The position numbers and the translations under genes are program-made. 64,000 nt of DNA, from assembly GCA_910587485.1 (NCBI GenBank), contig CAJUKN010000002.1:58378-122377 (forward strand), given 5' to 3'. The notes under the pieces were generated by a model that made no database searches, was not told the origin of the DNA, and saw nothing but the letters and a program-made list of their open reading frames with translations. How positions within the stretch are numbered: position 1 is the stretch's first letter; every line of letters starts with the position of its first letter. Shown here piece after piece: positions 15,801 through 23,631 of the stretch. This stretch comes from an uncultured Lachnospira sp. Its GTDB lineage: Bacteria; Bacillota; Clostridia; Lachnospirales; Lachnospiraceae.

Positions 15801-17477
15801 ATGCTGAGTAGTTTGCATGTTAAAAATCTAGCTCTGATTGAGGAGGAGCAGATTGAGTTGAATGAAGGTCTTAATATAATGACTGGTGAGACAGGAGCAG
15901 GAAAATCCATTATTCTTGGGTCAATTAATATTGCATTGGGCGGAAAAGTGTCTGCTGATATTATTAGAAAAGATGCAGAATATGCGTTGACAGAGCTTAT
16001 TTTTACAATAGATGATGCAGATAAAATAAGTCAATTAAAAGAGATGGATATTGCAGATATTGAAGATGGAGAAGTGATTATATCAAGAAAAATAACGAAA
16101 ACACGCTCACCTATCAAAGTTAATGGCATGACCTGTACGCCATCTCAAGTAAAAAAAATCGCTTCTGTTTTGATTGATATTCATGGACAACATGACAATA
16201 GGCTTCTTTTAAAAGAGTCCTCTCATATTGATATGATTGATTTGTATGGAGCAGAGGATATAGCAGATATAAAAATAAAATATACATCATTATATAAAGA
16301 ATATCGAGCTTTATGTGATAAATTAGAGCATATGGATATGGACGAGGAGGCAAGAAGGCGTGAAATTTCATTTCTTGAATATGAAGTAGAGCAGATAACG
16401 TCAGCAAATCTTATTGAAGGTGAAGATGAACAGTTAGAGACTGAGTATAAGAAAATGAGCAATTCACGCAGTATTATTGAGGAATTGTCACGAACCAATT
16501 TGATTCTTACAGAAGGCGAAACAAATGTGTCCGATATGTTAGGGCAAGCAGTTAAGTCGGTAGCTGTCTTATCCGAATATGATAAAAAGATGGAATCCAT
16601 TGTAGATAATTTAATCAACATTGAGGATATGTTGGGTGATGTTATCTGTTCGATTAGTGACTATGCAAGAAACTGTGTTTATGACCCTATGCAGTTTGAA
16701 GAAATTTCATCACGTTTGGATTTAATAAATTCTTTAAAATTAAAATATGGAAAAACAGTTTCTGAAATTCTTTTCTATGCGAATGAGCAACAGAAAAAAT
16801 TGTTTGAATTGAATAATTATAATGATGTTGTCAATAATTTAAGAGAAATGATTGAAGAAAAAAAAGTAAAACTTCAAGAAATTTCTGAAAAATTAACAAA
16901 ATATCGTATAAAATCTGCAAAAGGATTGTGTAAGGATATCAGTGAAGGTTTAAAAGAATTAAATTTTTTGAATAATCAATTTGAAACTGCATTTACCATA
17001 AAAGAAAATTTTACTTCCAATGGGTGTGATGATGTAAAATTTATGATTTCAACAAATATTGGTGAACCTATAAAACCGTTGTCCAAAGTGGCATCAGGAG
17101 GCGAACTTTCAAGAATTATGTTAGCAATTAAAACAGTTATGGCTGGAAAGGAAGACACACAGACGCTTATATTTGATGAAATTGATGCGGGAATTAGTGG
17201 AAGAACGGCACAGATGGTAGCAAAAAAATTAAAGAGCCTTTCTGTAAATCATCAGATAATATGTATTACACATTTGCCACAAATAGCAGCTATGGCCTCC
17301 ACACATTTTATGATAGAAAAAAATGTTATTAATGACCATACGACAACATCAATTACAGAGCTTGATGAGGATGCAAGCATCATGGAATTAGCAAGGCTTT
17401 TAGGTGGAAGTCAAGTGACAGAAACGGTGATAAGTAATGCAAGAGAAATGAAAAAATTAGCACGCTTAAACGATTGA
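15801..17477 (+). CDS. recN: DNA repair protein RecN
   Basis: The 558-residue SMC-like ATPase has Walker A GETGAGKS near residues 30-37, a central coiled coil (about 160-370) and the C-terminal SGGELSRIMLAIK signature followed by DEIDAGISG Walker B. RecN acts early at double-strand breaks and helps hold ends together. It has a consensus AAAGGAGG site. Its stop lies 50 bases before the spoIVB start. Confidence 0.97.
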   Translation: MLSSLHVKNLALIEEEQIELNEGLNIMTGETGAGKSIILGSINIALGGKVSADIIRKDAEYALTELIFTIDDADKISQLKEMDIADIEDGEVIISRKITKTRSPIKVNGMTCTPSQVKKIASVLIDIHGQHDNRLLLKESSHIDMIDLYGAEDIADIKIKYTSLYKEYRALCDKLEHMDMDEEARRREISFLEYEVEQITSANLIEGEDEQLETEYKKMSNSRSIIEELSRTNLILTEGETNVSDMLGQAVKSVAVLSEYDKKMESIVDNLINIEDMLGDVICSISDYARNCVYDPMQFEEISSRLDLINSLKLKYGKTVSEILFYANEQQKKLFELNNYNDVVNNLREMIEEKKVKLQEISEKLTKYRIKSAKGLCKDISEGLKELNFLNNQFETAFTIKENFTSNGCDDVKFMISTNIGEPIKPLSKVASGGELSRIMLAIKTVMAGKEDTQTLIFDEIDAGISGRTAQMVAKKLKSLSVNHQIICITHLPQIAAMASTHFMIEKNVINDHTTTSITELDEDASIMELARLLGGSQVTETVISNAREMKKLARLND

Positions 17478-17527
17478 TAATTGCAGATAATAGACATATA
17501 AGAAAATCAGAAAGGAGTATTCTTCAT

Positions 17528-18748
17528 ATGTCTAAATTTATGAAATTTTTATGTGCCTTAGCAGTCGTAACCTGTATGATTACGATAGGTGTCAGGTATG
17601 TCAACAGTATTAATGATGCGATACCGGGGCATATATATGTAGTACGTAATAAGGAGACTACTCTTGATTTATCGATTCCAGTAACAGGAAAGGTTCATAA
17701 TAAAGACAATACGTATATTACGTTTAAAGAACCTGTAACGTTTCGAGCAAAAGATATTGGCAATTATGAATTAAGTTTAAAATTGTTTGATATATTTACA
17801 TTGCCTTCTGTTCAAGTAAGTGTTGTTGATGAACAAAATTTATATGCTTGTGGGATGCAGGCAGGCTTATATATTGAGACGGATGGTGTTTATGTGGTAT
17901 CCACAGAAGAAATAATAACAGAAGATGATACAAAATTATGTCCTTGTCAAAATATTATTATGCCGGGTGATTATATAACATCCGTCAATGGGGTCTCGAT
18001 TAAGGAAAAAGAACAGCTTTGTGAGGCGGTTCAAAATTGTGAGGGAAATCCGCTTGATTTGGAGATTATAAGAGATAACAAAACTGTTTATACACAGGTA
18101 ACACCTGTACGAGCGCAAGATGGGAATTTTAAAATTGGTACATGGATTAAAGATGATGCACAAGGCATAGGAACGATAACGTACTTAGACAGTGATATGA
18201 ATTATGGAGCTTTAGGACATGGCATAGCAGACAGAAGCTCAAATCAGACACTTGATATAAAAAATGGACAATTATATAAAACAAATATAATTTCTATTGT
18301 GAAGGGGGAAAAAGGTTCTCCGGGAGAATTAGTTGGTACGATTGATTATAAAGATTCTAATATCATTGGTACCATTAACAAAAATTCAGCCAATGGAATT
18401 TTTGGAAAAATAACAACTCAAGATAATATTTTAAATAATCTTGTATCATATCCTGTGGGATATGAGCAAGATGTACACAAAGGGAACGCCGCAATTAGAA
18501 TGTATCATGATGGTTCATTTCATGATTATGAGATAGTAATTAATGAGGTTATGTATAACAATAATAGGAATCTTTCGTTTATTGTAACATCAAAAGACCT
18601 TTTAGAATTAACAAATGGAATTGTACAGGGAATGTCCGGTTGTCCAATTATTCAAGATGGGAAAATTATTGGAGCCGTAACTCATGTTTTAGTAGATGAA
18701 CCTACAAATGGATATGGTATATTTATTGAAAATATGTTAAAACAATAA
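17528..18748 (+). CDS. spoIVB: SpoIVB signalling serine peptidase
   Basis: The 406-residue protein has an N-terminal membrane anchor (about 6-25), a PDZ domain (about 100-185, MPGDYITSVNGVSI) and an S55 peptidase domain with the catalytic His in LGHGIAD and the Ser in QGMSGCPII. In Bacillus the forespore secretes it and it triggers pro-sigma-K processing through SpoIVFA/BofA. The residue after MSG is Cys, where other members usually have Ser; the nucleophile itself is retained. The ATG at 17528 follows GAAAGGAG. A frame from 17474 overlapping recN was not used. Confidence 0.94.
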   Translation: MSKFMKFLCALAVVTCMITIGVRYVNSINDAIPGHIYVVRNKETTLDLSIPVTGKVHNKDNTYITFKEPVTFRAKDIGNYELSLKLFDIFTLPSVQVSVVDEQNLYACGMQAGLYIETDGVYVVSTEEIITEDDTKLCPCQNIIMPGDYITSVNGVSIKEKEQLCEAVQNCEGNPLDLEIIRDNKTVYTQVTPVRAQDGNFKIGTWIKDDAQGIGTITYLDSDMNYGALGHGIADRSSNQTLDIKNGQLYKTNIISIVKGEKGSPGELVGTIDYKDSNIIGTINKNSANGIFGKITTQDNILNNLVSYPVGYEQDVHKGNAAIRMYHDGSFHDYEIVINEVMYNNNRNLSFIVTSKDLLELTNGIVQGMSGCPIIQDGKIIGAVTHVLVDEPTNGYGIFIENMLKQ

Positions 18749-18754
18749 AGCTAG

Positions 18755-18791
18755 GCGGTGTACTCTCTTTTGAGGTATACCGCTATTTTTT
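18755..18791 (+). terminator. Rho-independent terminator after spoIVB
   Basis: GCGGTGTAC (18755-18763) pairs with GTATACCGC (18775-18783) with one G-T wobble, followed by a T-rich run at 18785-18791. It isolates spo0A from the recN-spoIVB unit. Confidence 0.85.
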
Positions 18792-19310
18792 AAGGAATAG
18801 TAATATATAGAATAATAATATATACAAATTATAGCGGTATATGTTCTATAGATATTATAAAACTGTGTTTATAGGAATATTATTAGAAAAAATTTTGATA
18901 GTGTTGCATATAACAGTAAATTTGGTAAAATCATTTTAAGATACCATCCATTTGGATAAAACCTAATTGTTTTGAATCAGACAAACTATTTAGTGTAAAT
19001 AAGAGAAAAAATAAAAAGCATTTTTTATAAAATCTTGGCAAAAAAATTTCTTGAATAATGAAAATTTTTTATATTGAATACATACAAAAATTGGATAATA
19101 TTTGTCATATTTTTGATGAAATTTTCATTGTAATTTTTTGATTTTTTCATCAAATTTAAGAGGTATACAAATCGTGGAAGTACAGCAGTTTACTGGGTTA
19201 GAGGCTTGGCAAAAATTGTCGAATGTCGCGATATTCTAATATTGCCTTTCAGTCTTTTTGCTATATAATGAAAAACTATGAAAAAAATGCAATGGATATG
19301 GAGGGTATTA
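18792..19310. other. Long AT-rich regulatory gap upstream of spo0A
   Basis: About 520 bases without a credible gene on either strand. It contains a 10-bp inverted repeat, TTTGATGAAA (19112-19121) with TTTCATCAAA (19145-19154), and the nested palindrome ATGAAATTTTCAT. A candidate Spo0A box lies at 19216-19223. No unambiguous sigma-A or sigma-H promoter could be assigned by eye. Confidence 0.5.
19216..19223 (+). promoter_or_regulatory. Candidate Spo0A-binding 0A box
   Basis: TTGTCGAA contains the full TGTCGAA core of the Bacillus 0A box. It is 88 bases before the spo0A start, where autoregulation by phosphorylated Spo0A would be expected. A partial second core (TGTCG) overlaps at 19224-19228. 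Confidence 0.55.
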
Positions 19311-20186
19311 ATGATTATGGACAGTATTAGGGTTGCTGTAGCAGATGATAACTGTAATATGTTAATGGTACTTAAAGAAATCATTGAGGACGAACATGAT
19401 ATGGAAATCATAGGAACTGCTATCAACGGCAGACAAATAATTAGAATTATAAAAGAACAAAAACCTGATATCGTTTTACTTGACATTATTATGCCCGACT
19501 ATGACGGATTTTTTGTAATGAATTCCATATATGATGATGCTACTATTTTACATAAACCAGTATTTATTATAATCAGTTCTATAGGAAAAGAGTCTATTAC
19601 AGAAGAAGCATTTAACAAAGGTGCAGTATACTATTTTATGAAACCCTTTGATAATAATTCTTTAATAAATAAAATTAGAAAAGTATATGCTACAGAGGAA
19701 GAAAAACTTGCAATGGCAAAACATAAAGATAAAAAATCAAAAAACGTGTCCATAATCCAAAAGAAAATTCCAAAAGTTGAAAATTTAAAAGAAAAGAGAC
19801 CTCCAGAGGAAAGTTTTATTCTTCCGTCCGAACAAGATTTAGAAAACAATATAACCCTAGTCATCCATGACATTGGAATACCTGCCCATATAAAAGGATA
19901 TCGATATTTAAGAGATTCTATTATTTTAACTATAAGAGATAAAAGTGCTATTGATAGTGTGACAAAAGTATTATATCCAACCATTGCAAAAATGTATGAA
20001 TCCACACCAAGCCGTGTGGAGAGAGCGATACGACATGCAATAGAAGTTGCATGGAATAGAGGAAATACAGATACATTAAATAATTTATTTGGCTATACAA
20101 TAAGTAATGGCAAGGGAAAACCAACCAATTCAGAATTTATAGCATTAATTGCAGATAAAATAAGACTTGAATACAATTTAAAATAA
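19311..20186 (+). CDS. spo0A: Sporulation master regulator Spo0A
   Basis: The 291-residue response regulator has a receiver domain with acidic residues Asp12/Asp13, the phospho-acceptor Asp58 (LLDIIMPDYDGF) and the conserved Lys in YYFMKPFD. The C-terminal Spo0A domain contains the recognition helix region TPSRVERAIRHAIEVAWNRG. It decides entry into sporulation and, in Clostridia, can also affect solvent and stationary-phase genes. The ATG at 19311 is five bases after GGAGGG; the upstream in-frame ATG at 19278 lacks a ribosome site. Confidence 0.97.
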   Translation: MIMDSIRVAVADDNCNMLMVLKEIIEDEHDMEIIGTAINGRQIIRIIKEQKPDIVLLDIIMPDYDGFFVMNSIYDDATILHKPVFIIISSIGKESITEEAFNKGAVYYFMKPFDNNSLINKIRKVYATEEEKLAMAKHKDKKSKNVSIIQKKIPKVENLKEKRPPEESFILPSEQDLENNITLVIHDIGIPAHIKGYRYLRDSIILTIRDKSAIDSVTKVLYPTIAKMYESTPSRVERAIRHAIEVAWNRGNTDTLNNLFGYTISNGKGKPTNSEFIALIADKIRLEYNLK

Positions 20187-20195
20187 TTATATAAT
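20167..20195 (+). promoter_or_regulatory. Sigma-A promoter of the NlpC/P60 gene
   Basis: TTGAAT (20167-20172), a 17-base spacer and TATAAT (20190-20195). It overlaps the 3' end of spo0A and lies 73 bases before the next start codon. Confidence 0.7.
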
Positions 20196-20267
20196 AGTGG
20201 CGTGTATTAAATGAAATTAAAATACCGCTGCTAATTACAATACACAGAAGGCAGCATAAGGAGAACT

Positions 20268-21290
20268 ATGTATAAGAGAATTTTTAAATCTTTAGTAGCT
20301 GTAACATTGATAACGGCTATTATGGGAACTACAGTACTAGCAGATGAAGTTACTGATTTGCAAAATCAGAAAGACCAAAAACAACAAGAGCTTGATAATT
20401 ATGAGGACGAATTGGCATATATTCTGGTGCGCATCGATGAGATGGAACTTGCATTAGCTCAAAAAAATAATGAGATTGAAGAAGCCGAGAAGGAATTAGC
20501 AGAAGCTGAGGAAAAATTAAGTATTCAATACAAAGATATGAAATTAAGAATTAAGTATATGTATGAAGACCAATCAAAATCGCTTTCTGAAGTTTTTTTG
20601 ACCTCTGAGTCTATGAGTGAAGTTTTAAATAAGACCGAATATGTCCAGCAAGTTTATAGCTATGATAGAAATAAACTAGAAGAGATGTCCAATACGGCAG
20701 CAAATATTAAAGAGCTAAAGAACAATCTTGAAAAGGATAAAAATGAATTAACAACCATGACTGAAGAATTGACGCAGCAGCAAGCTGTGTTATACACATC
20801 AATTTCCGAATCGAAGGATTCTCTTGAAGATTTGACAACAAAGCTTAAAAATGCTCAAGAAAAAGCAGCACGAACCATTGTTGCTTCATCAGCCTCACCA
20901 CAACAAACAGCAAACGTTACAGCACCTACCGCAGCAGCAAACAACAATTCAGCTTTAGCAAGTCAAGTTGTTGCGGCAGCATATAATTATATTGGGGTTC
21001 CTTATGTATCAGGAGGCGCAAGCCCTTCTGGATTTGATTGTTCTGGATTTACGTCTTATTTATTTGGACAATTTGGGGTATCTTTATCTAGGTCGTCCTC
21101 AGCACAATCATATGGAGGAGCATCTGTTTCTATGTCAGAAGCACAACCGGGTGATATTATATGTTATGCAGGACATGTGGCGCTTTATGTTGGAAATGGA
21201 AGAATCATACATGCTCCTGTGCCGGGAAAAACTGTTTGTGAAACTTCTGTTAATATTATGCCAATTACAGGAGTAAGAAGATATTGGTAA
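20268..21290 (+). CDS. Secreted NlpC/P60 peptidoglycan hydrolase
   Basis: The 340-residue protein has a signal peptide (about 1-25), a long coiled coil (about 27-200) of the PcsB/CwlO type, a flexible Ser/Ala/Thr-rich linker (about 205-230), and a C-terminal NlpC/P60 domain. The catalytic Cys is in GFDCSGFTSYLF near residue 258, with the His in GHVALYVGNG near 302 and another in RIIHAP. Such enzymes cut the D-Glu to diamino acid bond of stem peptides; the coiled coil often holds the enzyme inactive until an FtsEX-type complex engages it. It has its own promoter. Confidence 0.92.
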   Translation: MYKRIFKSLVAVTLITAIMGTTVLADEVTDLQNQKDQKQQELDNYEDELAYILVRIDEMELALAQKNNEIEEAEKELAEAEEKLSIQYKDMKLRIKYMYEDQSKSLSEVFLTSESMSEVLNKTEYVQQVYSYDRNKLEEMSNTAANIKELKNNLEKDKNELTTMTEELTQQQAVLYTSISESKDSLEDLTTKLKNAQEKAARTIVASSASPQQTANVTAPTAAANNNSALASQVVAAAYNYIGVPYVSGGASPSGFDCSGFTSYLFGQFGVSLSRSSSAQSYGGASVSMSEAQPGDIICYAGHVALYVGNGRIIHAPVPGKTVCETSVNIMPITGVRRYW

Positions 21291-21305
21291 TAAAGTTTTT
21301 ATTTC

Positions 21306-21382
21306 CGTGAGCAACGAGCCAAGTGGACATGCTTATAGCATATTTGCCTATTCATTTGGCGACTGCCGCGAGGGTCAAACAC
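21306..21382 (+). repeat. Structured repeat, family 2 copy A (before glgA)
   Basis: CGTGAGCA (21306-21313) can pair with TGCCGCG (21364-21370) around an inner hairpin GCCAAGTG (21318-21325)/CATTTGGC (21353-21360), capped by ATGC/GCAT (21329-21341). It is followed by AGGGTCAAACAC. The segment ACTGCCGCGAGGGTCAAA is nearly identical to the reverse complement of DNA near 27071-27090, where the outer stem recurs with a compensatory change. The gap 21291-21473 holds no gene. Confidence 0.6.
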
Positions 21383-21473
21383 TTATACCTTTAAACACAT
21401 TGTAGCTGCGCTGTATGGTATTTGATTTGATAATATTTTAATATAATGCTTTTAGAGCTGATTGGAGGAAAGT

Positions 21474-22910
21474 ATGAAGAACGTGTTATTTATTGCATCG
21501 GAAGCCGTTCCATTTATTAAAACAGGAGGATTGGCTGACGTTGTAGGCTCATTGCCTAAGTATTTCAACAAGGAAGAGTATGATGTAAGGGTTATGATTC
21601 CTAAGTATGTTAGTATACCTTGGGAATACAGAGAAAAAATGATTTACAAAACTCATTTTTATATTGACCTTGCTTGGCGTTCACAGTATGTAGGTGTATT
21701 TGAATTGGAATATAATGGTGTTATCTTTTATTTTATTGATAATGAATTTTATTTTTCAGGTTCAAAACCTTATAGTTGGATTCATGAAGATATTGAAAAA
21801 TTTGCTTTTTTTAGCAAAGCTGCTTTATCGGCTATTCCTGTATTGGGATTTAGACCTGATATTATTCACTGCCATGATTGGCAAACTGGATTGATACCAG
21901 TATATCTTAAAGAGCGTTTTTCAGAAGGAGAATTTTATAGAGGAATCAAATCAGTAATGACGATTCATAACTTAAAATTTCAAGGAATCTGGAATTTGAA
22001 AAAGGTAAAAGATATAACAGGATTGCCAGATTACTTCTTTACCCCAGATAAATTGGAAGCATTTGATGATGCCAATTATCTGAAAGGCGGCATTGTGTAT
22101 GCTGACCGAGTTACAACAGTAAGTTCAACCTATGCAGAAGAAATTAAGACACCATTTTATGGAGAACATTTAGATGGATTGATGAATGCCCGAGCAAATT
22201 GTCTTAGTGGTATTGTCAATGGTATTGATTATGATTTATATAATCCAGAAACAGACAATATGATATTTGCAAAATATAATCAAGTAACATTTCGTAAAGA
22301 AAAATGGAAAAATAAAGTAGGTTTGCAAAAACAGCTTGGTCTTACAGAGGATAAGAACAAGTTTATGATAGGTATTGTTTCACGTCTTACAGACCAAAAA
22401 GGTTTTGATTTGATTGCCTATGTGATGGACCAAATCTGTTGTGATGATGTACAATTAGTTGTACTTGGCACTGGTGAAGAAAAGTATGAAAATATGTTCA
22501 GACATTTTGACTGGAAATATAATGACAGAGTGTCTGCTAATATCTATTATTCAGACGAATTGTCTCATAAGATTTATGCTGCCTGTGATGCATTTCTTAT
22601 GCCATCTTTATTTGAGCCTTGTGGATTAAGCCAGTTGATGAGCTTACGATATGGAACGGTTCCAATCGTTCGTGAGACAGGTGGATTAAAAGATACGGTT
22701 GAGCCATACAATGAATATGAGAGTACAGGAACAGGATTTTCATTTTCTAATTACAATGCCCATGAGATGTTAGGTATTATCAATTATGCAAAAAGTGTAT
22801 ATTATAATAACAAGCGTGAATGGAATAAAATTGTTGACAGAGCAATGAAAAAAGATTTTTCATGGTCAAACTCAGCAAGAAAATATGAAGAATTGTATAA
22901 ATATATGTAA
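21474..22910 (+). CDS. glgA: Glycogen synthase (ADP-glucose type)
   Basis: The 478-residue GT5 glycosyltransferase has the N-terminal ADP-glucose-binding KTGGLADVVGSLPK and the C-terminal catalytic region EPCGLSQLMSLRYGTVPIVRETGGLKDTV. It extends alpha-1,4-glucan from ADP-glucose. The ATG at 21474 follows GGAGGAAAG; a TTG at 21462 is part of the ribosome site. No other glg genes are nearby, so it is probably transcribed alone from a TATAAT at about 21441. Confidence 0.95.
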   Translation: MKNVLFIASEAVPFIKTGGLADVVGSLPKYFNKEEYDVRVMIPKYVSIPWEYREKMIYKTHFYIDLAWRSQYVGVFELEYNGVIFYFIDNEFYFSGSKPYSWIHEDIEKFAFFSKAALSAIPVLGFRPDIIHCHDWQTGLIPVYLKERFSEGEFYRGIKSVMTIHNLKFQGIWNLKKVKDITGLPDYFFTPDKLEAFDDANYLKGGIVYADRVTTVSSTYAEEIKTPFYGEHLDGLMNARANCLSGIVNGIDYDLYNPETDNMIFAKYNQVTFRKEKWKNKVGLQKQLGLTEDKNKFMIGIVSRLTDQKGFDLIAYVMDQICCDDVQLVVLGTGEEKYENMFRHFDWKYNDRVSANIYYSDELSHKIYAACDAFLMPSLFEPCGLSQLMSLRYGTVPIVRETGGLKDTVEPYNEYESTGTGFSFSNYNAHEMLGIINYAKSVYYNNKREWNKIVDRAMKKDFSWSNSARKYEELYKYM

Positions 22911-23012
22911 TATTTGGTCTATTTGTTATATCATTGGCAAAAGGTAGAGAGTTTAATTTATAAATATTTTTGTAAATGGTTATAAAAAAATTAAAAAAAT
23001 ACATAAAAATGC

Positions 23013-23041
23013 TTGCAATATTTGGATGACTATGGTATAGT
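23013..23041 (+). promoter_or_regulatory. Promoter of the tRNA-Leu gene
   Basis: TTGCAA (23013-23018), a 17-base spacer and TATAGT (23036-23041), 11 bases before the mature tRNA 5' end. Confidence 0.75.
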
Positions 23042-23052
23042 ATCATAGTCGT

Positions 23053-23135
23053 GCGGATGTGGCGGAATGGCAGACGCAGCAGACTCAAAATCTGCCGGTG
23101 GTGACATCGTGCGGGTTCAAGTCCCGCCATCCGCA
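23053..23135 (+). tRNA. tRNA-Leu (anticodon CAA)
   Basis: The 83-base gene folds as a class II tRNA. The acceptor stem is GCGGATG (23053-23059) with CATCCGC (23128-23134) and discriminator A at 23135. The anticodon stem GCAGA/TCTGC (23079-23083, 23091-23095) holds anticodon CAA at 23086-23088, reading UUG. There is a long variable arm and the T-loop GGTTCAAGT. The 3' CCA is not encoded. It has its own promoter and terminator. Confidence 0.96.
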
Positions 23136-23152
23136 TTAAATAAGAGTTATTG

Positions 23153-23199
23153 AAAGCTTTATCTTAAAATGGCAGAAGTCATTAAAGATAAAGCTTTTT
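23153..23199 (+). terminator. Rho-independent terminator after tRNA-Leu
   Basis: AAAGCTTTATCTT (23153-23165) pairs perfectly with AAGATAAAGCTTT (23185-23197), ending in a T-run. Confidence 0.85.
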
Positions 23200-23252
23200 G
23201 TTGATATAAGCTGTTCATTTAACTTAAAGACGAAGTAGAAATGGGAGATATG

Positions 23253-23618
23253 ATGTCGGATTGTAAATATTTTCAAAACTTAATTCATGCTTTTGAGCAT
23301 GATAAATTATCATTAAAAAGTCGAGAGTTATTTATTGAACATCTTGATAACTGTAAAGATTGTAGGGAAGAATTGGAGATATACTATTTAATAGAATATG
23401 GTCTTAATGATACAATAATTAATTCTAATAATATAAAGTACAAACCCTATATTGATGTATTGGATTTTAAGAGAGTTGTTGAAAGTAAGCTAAAAGATGC
23501 AAGACAGAATGTTAAAGATATAAAAAGCATGAATAATTTTATGAATTTATGTCTGTTTTCTGTAGAAATTATTATGATATTAACAATCGTGGTTATTACA
23601 ATTATTTTATTTTTTTAA
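23253..23618 (+). CDS. Small zinc-finger membrane protein, anti-sigma-factor-like
   Basis: The 121-residue protein has an N-terminal H-x3-C-x2-C arrangement (EHLDNCKDCREE, near residues 28-39), as in the zf-HC2 domain of zinc-binding anti-sigma factors, and one C-terminal membrane helix (about 99-121). Such proteins hold an ECF sigma factor at the membrane, but no sigma-factor gene is next to it. The gene lies 13 bases before polA and probably shares its transcript. The ATG at 23253 is five bases after GGGAG. Its function is unproven. Confidence 0.6.
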   Translation: MSDCKYFQNLIHAFEHDKLSLKSRELFIEHLDNCKDCREELEIYYLIEYGLNDTIINSNNIKYKPYIDVLDFKRVVESKLKDARQNVKDIKSMNNFMNLCLFSVEIIMILTIVVITIILFF

Positions 23619-23631
23619 GAGGTGATAAACA

